Of a DNA stretch of 64,000 nt, positions 55,932-64,000 are shown one piece after another. The position numbers and the translations under genes are program-made. Position 1 is the stretch's first letter; each line of letters begins with the position of its first letter. The notes below the pieces were generated by a model. It did no database searches, was not told the origin of the DNA, and saw only the letters and a program-made list of their open reading frames with translations. The DNA comes from Notospermus geniculatus (Eukaryota; Nemertea; Pilidiophora; Heteronemertea; Lineidae): NCBI GenBank assembly GCA_002633025.1, contig NMRB01002014.1:50333-114332 (forward strand), read 5' to 3'.

Positions 55932-56903
55932 ATGAAGTATTTTTCGATGTCGTTCTCTTTTTCGGCGCTATTAGCAAAACAACCAGAGGGAAAATACAAA
56001 TTTGAGCGGATGATACATTTACCTGCGGATTCGTCTATGATACATTTTAAACTCCTGTATTGTTTAAAACAGGAAACAGTTCTATTTGGTTATTATTGCG
56101 GTAGCTGGCATCGCGCATCGATGCCAATCAAATTATATACTTATTCACCAAAATATGACAAGAAACCAAGGATACTTCTTAAAATCTCAAAACGCCCAAC
56201 TACTTTTTTCTGTATCGCCAGTGGAGTTGTGATAATATATGGATACCCACGTTTTGTCAACGTCACGGCGGAGTTACGGAGTCCTACCCATGGATTTATA
56301 TCTACAGTTTCTATTGACCATAGTTTCAGTGGAATATGGTGCGGCGATGCCTATCTTTCAATGGACGAAAATCACCTTATATGGCGTGCGGTATACGAAA
56401 ACATATCCAGTATTGTGTTGTTTGATGTTTTGAACAAACGGAAGGGACATTTTCCTTCGATTACCCTTGCATCTGCTCGGCCGATAAAAACAAAAAAGAA
56501 TCACCATTTCCCAACCATGACGGCCGTATGGGTCGAAAACACCATCGCTGTAGTGACAAAATCTCCAAATGAACTCACATTATTTCAGAAGAAATCAGGT
56601 CGGTATACCAAGCAATGCGTCATCCCTCTGGGATATGTTTTAGTTGCCTATTTTCAGTTGTCGTGGGATTACCTCAGCAGTGGGATCCTGTTTGCCATAC
56701 TATCGAACAACTCTTTTAGCTCATTAACACTCGTTAAGATTAAGTACGACCTTAAACACCTCACGACATCCAAACAACATTTGCTGTACTTCAGTGATTG
56801 GTCAACAGGTGTCCTTGATCCGAATGGCTACATTTTAATAAGTGATTCGTACAAGAGACCAGGAAGATGCAAGATTAAACAATATCGTTTGTTTTATAAA
56901 TGA
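55932..56903 (+). CDS. Intronless 323-residue protein, unassigned, possibly a beta-propeller
   Basis: The longest clean open frame in the window, TGA at 56901-56903. Extending in frame upstream reaches a TGA at 55872, so about 19 more residues could precede the Met chosen here; the ATG context is weak. Composition and codon use look protein-like. Short beta-strand-like segments recur (TVLFGYYCGSW, GVVIIYGYPRF, AVVTKSPNELTLFQ), and the end DPNGYILISDSYKRPGRCKI KQYRLF resembles an NHL or six-bladed propeller strand (DPxGxIxVxDS). No signal peptide or membrane segment. A CORE-type SINE starts about 15 bases after the stop. It may be a retrogene or the last exon of a longer gene. Confidence 0.65.
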   Translation: MKYFSMSFSFSALLAKQPEGKYKFERMIHLPADSSMIHFKLLYCLKQETVLFGYYCGSWHRASMPIKLYTYSPKYDKKPRILLKISKRPTTFFCIASGVVIIYGYPRFVNVTAELRSPTHGFISTVSIDHSFSGIWCGDAYLSMDENHLIWRAVYENISSIVLFDVLNKRKGHFPSITLASARPIKTKKNHHFPTMTAVWVENTIAVVTKSPNELTLFQKKSGRYTKQCVIPLGYVLVAYFQLSWDYLSSGILFAILSNNSFSSLTLVKIKYDLKHLTTSKQHLLYFSDWSTGVLDPNGYILISDSYKRPGRCKIKQYRLFYK

Positions 56904-56915
56904 GGAACCCCATTT

Positions 56916-57155
56916 GGGGAGCGCGGTGGCACAATGGTTAGAGAGTTGGGCTCGTGATCGGAAGGTTGCGGGTTCAATCCCTGGCTGTGCCACTCTGTAT
57001 ACTCTCAACTGGCCTGAAATGTCCATGTGTGCGCTTGATTGTAGCAGCCCTTGGTTTCTACAGAAAGGTTTCTGCATTAGGCTGGGTAACAATGTGAAGT
57101 GCCTTGACACTTAAATGTAAAATGCACTATAAGCCCACACATTATTATTATTATT
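56916..57155 (+). mobile_element. tRNA-derived SINE, GCGCGGTGGCACAATGG family (copy 1)
   Basis: tRNA-like head with B box GGTTCAATCCC, GTGCCACTCTGTATACTCTC AACTGGCC body and tail GAAGTGCCTTGACACTTAAA ... ATTATTATTATTA. The 3' tail is shared with the CORE-SINE at 44560. Confidence 0.82.
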
Positions 57156-57159
57156 ACCC

Positions 57160-57535
57160 ATGTGACGTTGATCCCACAGCTGCGATCGCAGCGACGTCGT
57201 TTTAAGTTCTGTCGTGGAAAGATGGCCTGTACATCTTTCTGATATGATACGATAAGTCGTCTCTCCAAAATTTCGCAAATTTTCGACGATCAGTTGCAAT
57301 TAGTTCACGACGTCAGTCGTCAACGAATCGTCATTTCTTTGGACGATCAGTCAGTTGGACGATCGTCATTTCTTTCGACGATCAGTTGCAATTAGTTCAC
57401 GACGTCAGTCGTCAGCGAATCGTCATTTCTTTACGATCAGTTTGCGACTAGTTTACGAAGAGTTTGCGAATCGTTAACGACTGCCGTCGTGAACTAATCG
57501 CAAACTGATCGTAAACCCGTCGTAAAATCAGTGGA
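57160..57535. repeat. CGACGATCAGT / AGTTCACGACGTCAGTCGT repeat with inverted ends
   Basis: GACGATCAGTTGCAATTAGT TCACGACGTCAGTCGTC AACG occurs twice (57289, 57377), and its complement (CGTGAACTAATCGCAAACTG ATCG) closes the region. Confidence 0.7.
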
Positions 57536-57646
57536 TCACCCGCGTTAATTTTATTGTCAGGCAACCATAACAAAGGGCTCGTTTTGACGCCAGAAATTAA
57601 AGGGGCACTGTTTTCCTTCCCTGTCCTGTACTAATCATACCCGTGT

Positions 57647-58020
57647 TAAAGGGAGACATCCGAATTAAGATATTGCCCGACGGTCACTCTTTGCCATAAC
57701 GCACAGCCCCATCTGTTAATCGTCGGTGACATTACGCTAATCAAAACAAAAAAGGCCCCGATAGAGCTATCAGTGAGTTTAGACCACGTATCTAACCAAA
57801 AACGCTCGTTTGTAAAAAACACACCCCGAGTTCACGAACTCTTGGGCGTGTTTTTACAAACTAGCGTTTTTTTGGTTAGAAACGCGTTCTAAACTCACCG
57901 ATTGCTCTCTCGGGGCCTGTGCCACAACGCACAGCGCCATCTGTTAATCGACGGTGACACGACGCTAATCAAAACAAAAACAAACAGTGCCCGCCGGGCA
58001 TCTTTCGGATGTCTCCCCTT
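57647..58020. mobile_element. Nested palindromes, outer GGGAGACATCCGAA
   Basis: Outer arms AAAGGGAGACATCCGAA and TCGGATGTCTCCCCTT. Inside, a direct repeat of about 50 bases (ACGCACAGCGCCATCTGTTA ATCG...GGTGACA..ACGCTAATCAAAACAAAA at 57699 and 57929) brackets an inner palindrome 57753-57918 (GGCCCCGATAGAGC ... GCTCTCTCGGGGCC). Confidence 0.78.
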
Positions 58021-58999
58021 GAAAGGCCGAAAAATCGGGACAAAATTGAACAAAATGTAGAAGTGTGATGATTTTAGGCCGTCATTCACCAGTCCGCCGG
58101 ACATTATACAGACATTCTGTAACGTTACAACGGTGGTGTCAACGGTTGTCCGCCCCTTAAATCACCGTAACCATTGTTAAGGTCTCACAGGCCCATAGGC
58201 CTATTGTGAGTCACAGTGAAGGCAAGTCAATAGATTTGTAACAAGGGGAAAATAAAAGCGTGGTCCGAGCAGTTTGCCCCAATAGCCTAGTGCACTAACA
58301 GTCACTCGTTCTCTCCTTTCAGATCACAGGTCCACCAGTTCCAGGTTCGAATCCCACAGCAACCCTTTTATCTTTCTTTGTTAATAATCGCAGGGTTTCC
58401 ACTAGCTTCCAAAAGGTGAAGTGCTAAAAGTTATTTTGTTAGGATTTTCTGATTTTTTTACTTCAAAAAAAGTTTAGCACCCAAAATGTGACGTTCGAAA
58501 AAGTTATTTTGTTTGGATCTTCGATTTTATTTACTTCAGAAAAAGTTTACCTTACAAAAGAAGTTGAGTGCCACTGGCACTTTAGGCCTAAATCAAGCTG
58601 CCGTAACTTTCCCTTTGAGAAAAGGCCATTACACTAATAAATGCAAGGCCACTCTGAAGAAGGCACTGAGGCTGAGGGCACAGGACTCAAAAATAAGGTT
58701 TTGGCCAGTGGAGTAAAAACAGCTTCCATAGCTCTTCCTTTTCACCCTTTATGGAAGCTGTTTTGCCTGCAGCGGGAGCTGCCACATCTGACGTCCACCA
58801 TTCAAGCTTTTAAGGGTTTATTTTGCCATAGTGCTGTGAAAGGCCTCTCATTCATTAGACTCCACAAGTGAATTTAAATTTCCCGCACATTACAGCACAT
58901 TAAAGCAAGGTGTTTTCTGATTGGCTGTTCAGATTTGTTCCAATAACTGAGTCAAACTAACTTGATAACTTGGCCCCAAAATGGTTAAATCTAAGTAAA

Positions 59000-59180
59000 G
59001 CTTGCAATATAATCAGTATGGAAGTGGTAGCCGTGTTGATCGTTAACAATATAGAAAGGAGGATGGTAACACCGATTTCTAAGATCAACTTTTTTAATTT
59101 TACATGTATGGTACATGGTCGGCTCTAGCTTTCGACACTATATACGGTGTCTTCCTCAGGAGTGAGAGAAAATATTAGAA
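59000..59180 (-). mobile_element. Penelope-like element terminal repeat with hammerhead-like motif
   Basis: The minus strand at about 59157-59118 reads CCTGAGGA, a stem GACAC/GTGTC with CGTATATA loop, then GAAAGC: the CUGANGA ... GAAA layout of hammerhead ribozymes found in Penelope-like terminal repeats. The plus strand has the linked phrases GTAGCCGTGTTGATCGTTAA and TCTAGCTTTCGACACTATAT typical of Neptune-type ends as I recall them. Confidence 0.6.
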
Positions 59181-60044
59181 CACAAGTATAAGAGTCAGAT
59201 CAAAATCCCAGAATAAACAACAACATAACAAGTAATTAAGACCGCAGAGAAAGGGGTGGGCAAGCAGAGAGGAGGCAGACAAAGAGAATTGCAGAAAAAA
59301 CACCAGCTGAGAAGCTAGTAAAAGAATGGTCTAGAACAAGGGTCTAAGAAGGTAAGATATTTAGACTTAGGATATTTAGACTTATCTCCATTTTGGCTCA
59401 CGCTGTAATCCTTAGCATGGACCATTTACTTTCCTGCCATCTTTATTTATCTTACACTTCTGTTTCCCTTAGCTGTTTTTATTTGGGTTTCTTTGTCTAC
59501 CCTTTACAGTATTCGCCTTAGCCCTATACATTCTCTCTTTTCCTAATTCTGTCCAATTGTTTTCCTCACACCTTGGGATCCAATTAAAATACTTAAAATG
59601 ATGTGTTTCCTGATTTAAAAAAAAACGACATGTTGCAGATATCAGTGGATTTGAATGTATTAACGATATTTCAAAAATTCAAAATTTTACACAATGAGTG
59701 GAGCATCCCTTTAACCCGATAATCCCGCTGAGTAATGCCCCTAGGCTTCAGGGGCGTGTGGGCCAGCATATGGAGGACCCATCCTGACAATTCTATAAAT
59801 TATATAATCATTGAATCAATAGATAGGTGAGATTGAGAAAAAGCAGATTTATATACCATCGGGATCAAGTAAACCACTAGTGCAAGAATGAAGAAACAAG
59901 ATGGCCACCGCACCATCTTGATCAGAGCCGCCACGCTTCGTCGTCTACGTAGTCGCCTGCATGCGGCAACGAACACGTCGCTGCTGTACTGGATATTTCA
60001 GAGCAAGTTCCTCCTTTAATTTGCCTATCTTCTTTATTGTCTTA
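59181..60044. other. Intergenic sequence
   Basis: No gene recognised. Confidence 0.45.
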
Positions 60045-60531
60045 AGCCACTCTCACACGACAGTTGGCCTGCGTTTAATTGCGATAGACAATCGCAGGTG
60101 TACTGTCGCAAATTAACGCAAACTATCGCAGACCTTGCGATAATATTGCAGGCAATCGCGTATAATCGTAAAATTTTGGAAATGTTCAAAAAAGTTAACC
60201 TTGTCGCAACTTATCGCAAAGCAACCGCAGATTGTCGCAGAATATCGCACAATGTCGCAAAAAATAGTTTATAACCCCAAATTATCGGTGTCGACTGAAG
60301 AGGCTGCAGACAGAAAACCCGTATTGTCCCACGATTGTCGCAGCAATAATCGCAGATTGTCGCAAACAACCGCAAGTGAACGCCAAAAAATGCTGATTAT
60401 CGTTAACTTTACGACAATTCTGCGATACGTCAGCGACACGTCTGCGACAAATCTGCGATAATTTCTGCGATTGTTTGCGTAACGTAGAAATATACAATCG
60501 CACGCAAATTGTCGCACGTGTGAGAGCGGCT
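60045..60531. mobile_element. Harbinger-like MITE, 487 bases, TTA target duplication
   Basis: Ends AGCCACTCTCACACGACAGT and GTCGCACGTGTGAGAGCGGC T, flanked by TTA (60042-60044, 60532-60534). The interior is packed with TCGCAGA / TATCGCAA words in both orientations. Confidence 0.85.
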
Positions 60532-60534
60532 TTA

Positions 60535-60683
60535 GGGCCGTATGCATCGGGCGAAGATTATCTGGAACTCAGGTTGAGCCAAAACTTTTCCATTGTCACA
60601 TCATGCCCTGGCAAACCTGAACATTGGAAAAGTTGCGGCTCAACCTGAGTTCAAGATAATCTTCGTTTGGTGCATACAGCCCA
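60535..60683. mobile_element. Palindromic MITE, GGGCCGTATGCAT ends
   Basis: Directly abuts the previous element. Arms GGGCCGTATGCATCGGGCGA AGATTATCT-GAACTCAGGTTGAGCC and the complement ending GGTGCATACAGCCC. Confidence 0.83.
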
Positions 60684-60917
60684 TAGGGTTGAAGCTAATG
60701 CTGATGGTGGAAGCCAAACGAAATCGAAAAAAAGGAGACGATGAAAAAGGGGTTTGGCTTCGTACCAGCATGCCAAAGCAAGGAGAACAAGACCGCGATC
60801 TCCTGAAAGCAATAGACATACAGTTGATGGCATTTGTGAATAAAACTAGATGCCCTGTCCTTTAAATTAATCATGGTATATTGCTGTGTAGAACTCTTGA
60901 ATCACATAAACATGATA

Positions 60918-61160
60918 AGCGCGGTGGCATAATGGTTAGGGCTGTGGAGTCGTGATCGGAAGGTCGGGGGTTCGATCCCCGGCCGTGCCACTCTGTAACT
61001 CTCAACTGGCCTGAAATGTCCATCGTGTGCGCTATATTGTGGCTGCTCTTTGGTTTCTACAGAAAGGTTTCTGAATCATAGGCTGGGGTAATAATGTGTG
61101 AAGCGCTTAAGAGAGCGTAATACGCTATGAAGCGCTATATAAGAACTCACCATTATAAAA
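60918..61160 (+). mobile_element. tRNA-derived SINE, GCGCGGTGGCATAATGG family (copy 2)
   Basis: The head retains a pairable acceptor stem (GCGCGGT with GCCGTGC), a T arm GGGGGTTCGATCCCC and a CCA, so the parent tRNA fold is still visible. The body CTCTGTAACTCTCAACTGGC matches copy 1; the tail GAAGCGCTATATAAGAACTC differs. Confidence 0.85.
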
Positions 61161-61949
61161 AAGGTTCCTCTTCGTTGTTCCCTGTCTGTGGATAGCAGGG
61201 TTATTTTGTCATTCATCTCAGGTTATTCAATTTCAGTCTGTGATAATTGTACTTGTGGACGCATTACTGATACTCTATTTTTTATAATAAATTTCATTAC
61301 TTCCAGACATGATTTGTTGTTTTTACTGCAAAATGCCTATGCAAAACCAATAAACAACCCTCCAAATCAGCACCTGGACGCCACTTGCGACTTGGATTGA
61401 ATTCAGATGGCCCATGAATATTGACAAAAATGACAGCACTTTTGATAATGATGACTGTTCAGTGCTCTCCAGAATCCCTCCCATGGTTTTGTTGTTGGCT
61501 TGGAGCACCGTAAAAGATCCCAAACTCTGCCTCATAATATCCCAGAACATTGGCCAGTGATGTTTTCAGGTTAGCTAGGCCCTAGGCCTTCATTACGTTC
61601 GTACTGGAGGTATGCTGTTTTGGCCCATCTTGGTCTTTACTCTGGGAGATGGCGGTGCCACCTCTGTGGTATGGTGGCCCATTATTTTTGTTTAAAACGA
61701 AGGCGTTTACTGCAATATGGACCATTTGGGTCAACATTTCCGATAAAGTACAGCCTGTACAAATGTAACAGAGAGTCTAGATTAAGCGACGATTGATCCT
61801 TAGCCCAAAGGACCGACAATCGCAAAACCCTGCTGCCCAGCATTATCTTTCGATAAAGAGGCATGTTTGGCCACTTCAATCGCTTCTAAAAAGAAACACT
61901 ATCCAAGAATTCGAACTAGAAATAATGGCCAGGCTTCTTCAGATCCGAA
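61161..61949. other. Intergenic sequence
   Basis: No gene or element recognised. Confidence 0.4.
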
Positions 61950-62193
61950 TAGACAAATCCCAAATTGACGTAAACGGAAAGATCTGCGCACTTCCGCCGA
62001 AATAGCAACAAGAACCTCGGTCTGAAACTGAATGACGTGACGCAGAGAACCCCACGACAGTGACTTCGACGACGTTACGTCAGAGTCGACCATTGCTGAA
62101 TCACGGATTGCGTCACGTCAGCTGGTTTCAGATCGAGGTTCTTGTTGCTATTTCGGCGGAAGTGCGCAGAACTTGGAATTAGGGATTTGTCTA
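61950..62193. mobile_element. Palindromic MITE, TAGACAAATCCC family (copy 6)
   Basis: TAGACAAATCCCAAATTGAC G ... GGAATTAGGGATTTGTCTA; very close to copy 3 in both arms and body. Confidence 0.87.
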
Positions 62194-62736
62194 TAGAAGT
62201 GTTGAATTCAAGAACCGGTTCAATTACGATGACGAATTTTGAATATTCGCAGGTGCTGGACTCGCGTTTCCTGAAGAAGCTGCCATTTTCCCTCTGGATG
62301 TGGGAAAACCCGACTCTGAATGTGGGATTGCCACTCTGCACGATGGTTGAGTGATTCCCCAGGGTGAGGAAGTTGATAAGCATGACGCTCCACCTCCGTG
62401 TATTCGCTGCTGTTACCGACCCCTCTCTCCAATGTACTAGAATGTACTGTTTTAACACAGGAGATATGAGGGGGTCGGTCATATCAGTGCTATCACCTGT
62501 GTTTACGCTAAATAATAACACAGTCAAGTGGCCTTCTCAGCATGGGGTCACCATTGGGTCATTGCTGCCTCGCCAGACTGACCCGATTGGTGTCATATTG
62601 CACAGCATGAATGCACTCTCTGGAAGTGAGATGCGGTGAGGAAGGAGAAGGGGGTTCGCCAGGATAGTGTCCCAGTCATAGTGATAACTGTGGATCTGAG
62701 GATGGCTGCGTCATAGATGAATCACTTAAAACGTCT

Positions 62737-62928
62737 TTGATGAATGAGGATGATCGTGACTGCTCGATACTCTATGCCCACTTCAAGTTGCCAGGACATT
62801 CTGTCGAGGACCTGAGGTTCACCATCCTCGAGACATGTCCAGATGAGACGACCCTCCTCAGTACAGAGTTGAAATGGATGTGGACCCTTAAAACCATCAC
62901 CCCCTCAGGTCTTAACACAAGATGCTGA
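62737..62928 (+). pseudogene. GIY-YIG endonuclease remnant of a Penelope-like element
   Basis: The frame reads YAHFKLPGHSVEDLRFTILE, then TTLLSTELKWMWTLKTITPS GLNTR and a stop at 62926-62928. HFxLPGHS-x-DL and the C-terminal ExxWxxxLxTxxPxGLN pattern are those of the endonuclease domain that ends Penelope-like reverse transcriptases. The reverse-transcriptase part is not visible upstream, so it is a truncated, dead copy; an assembly gap follows at 62948. Confidence 0.65.
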
Positions 62929-62947
62929 GGTTCTGAGTCCCTAGTTT

Positions 62948-62986
62948 NNNNNNNNNNNNNNNNNNNNNNNNNNNNNNNNNNNNNNN
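62948..62986. other. Assembly gap (39 N)
   Basis: Run of N just after the endonuclease remnant. Confidence 1.
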
Positions 62987-63065
62987 TGATAATCATACAT
63001 GCTTTTTACCTCCATAGCAATTGGAAAATAGCTAATGTCATGTCATGTTTAAGAATAAGGATATT

Positions 63066-63165
63066 TTGGGTGGTTCCTGGGTGGTTCCATGGTTTCCTGG
63101 GTATTTTCATGGTTTTCTGGGTGGTTCCATAGTTTCCTGGCTGGTTTCATGGTTTCATGGTTCCA
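63066..63165. repeat. Short repeat TGGTTTCCTGGGTGGTTCCA
   Basis: Four or five imperfect 20-29-base units of GGTTTCCTGGGTGGTTCCAT. Confidence 0.75.
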
Positions 63166-64000
63166 AGGTTTAGAACCTACCAGGTGTAACATCTGTGGGT
63201 ATTTCTGTAGCTCAGTGCTCCCAAACAATCGACGCGGCCTAGAATGGTTAGTTATTGTTGGGGTGGTTGCCGTTTAATCCGTCAGGAGGGAAACAATAAG
63301 AACACATAAATATGGGGAACATCAATCGACGTTGCACCGGCTCTGAAAAATCCCTCCTGAGACCCGGCGCGCGTCAACACTACCGGTACTCAATTTTTTG
63401 TGACGGTGACCTAAATTAAGCACTCCAAAAACCGTTCGAGCTCAGAGGGACTCACTAGCACCGGGTTTTGCATCCCCGGGCCTATTAGACCCGGGCTTTT
63501 AACAGGTGTAGACAGAAAATGCCCAGGTTCGACGCGGGTTTTTTATGTAGTGTAAACAGGGCTTAAATCTCCATTTATTATAATATACATGTAGTAAACG
63601 CAGATATTCAGGAAGGAGAATGATTTGTTTCAAGTTAGATGCGTAATTCAGTCATGGAAATCACACCCCAAACATCTGAGCTTAGAAAATTAAAGTAGCC
63701 TATAGACTCACTCACTCCCCATCAGTATTGGACCATTTCTCAGACCAGGCTCTTGAACACACAGCAGCTACACACACACACCACATACCAGACGGCTACA
63801 TGAGTGTATTGCATACAGGTACAGAGTCCAGCATGGATGACATAACACTTCACTGATATACTATTCCTGTCTCCTACATAGCCCAACCAACTGAAGTTTA
63901 GTGTAACATGAGATAGCCACTGCTAATTAAAGCAAGACGCTGAACTCTCTCTGCGATATCAAGAGATGACCCCTGGGGTGAGGCTCACGGTTCGTTTATT
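63166..64000. other. Intergenic sequence
   Basis: No gene recognised. Words GACCCGGCGCG, CCCGGGCCTATTAGACCCGGGC and GACGCGGGTT between 63360 and 63545 suggest a decayed palindromic element. Confidence 0.4.

Noticed and set aside
60919-60992. Functional tRNA gene
   Set aside because: The fold is good, but it continues into a SINE body and has a paralogue at 56916 with the same body, so it is the SINE head.

Overview
This is a eukaryotic (metazoan) genomic window, probably from a marine invertebrate. Genes are split into short exons with GT..AG introns, intergenic space is large, and the window is full of tRNA-derived and CORE-type SINEs, MITE-like palindromes and minisatellites. It has three assembly gaps (17957-18162, 31825-32345, 62948-62986) and single N bases at 40980 and 50837. 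I cannot name the species from sequence alone.

Left third (about 3.9-21.7 kb, + strand): eleven internal exons and the canonical last exon of a voltage-gated K+ channel beta subunit (Kv-beta / Hyperkinetic, KCNAB family). They join in phase into about 312 residues of the aldo-keto-reductase core and end at a stop at 21671-21673. The 5' exons (variable N-terminus and first beta strand) were not found and presumably lie upstream of the window. A second terminal exon at 17315-17479 starts with the same YVPKLT motif in the same phase, but ends in a hydrophobic tail instead of the normal short C-terminus. This points to alternative 3' ends for the channel subunit and is the most interesting gene-level observation.

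Middle (28-43 kb): a minus-strand terminal exon (39923-40242) of a Ser/Pro-rich protein I do not recognise, and a plus-strand partial gene (about 41.0-42.3 kb) for a Ulp1-like C48 cysteine peptidase with a C-terminal PHD finger. Its His, Gln and Cys are in place but the catalytic Asp is replaced by Asn. About 1 kb is duplicated on both sides of the 521-base gap, which looks like unmerged haplotypes.

Right third (43-64 kb): mostly transposable-element debris. It includes a three-level nest of elements (47.16-48.75 kb), a 1.4-kb inverted repeat (50.02-51.42 kb), three copies of a Harbinger-like palindromic MITE with TTA target duplications, and fragments of a Penelope-like element (a hammerhead-like terminal repeat near 59.1 kb and a GIY-YIG remnant near 62.8 kb). 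One long intronless ORF (55932-56903, 323 aa) looks like a genuine but unassigned protein, perhaps a beta-propeller.

At the whole-window scale, at least six copies of one palindromic MITE family (TIR TAGACAAATCCC or the variant TAGACAATTCTC) and many one-off hairpins fill introns and spacers, often nested. The palindromic octamer TAGGCCTA occurs about 20 times, where about one is expected by chance.
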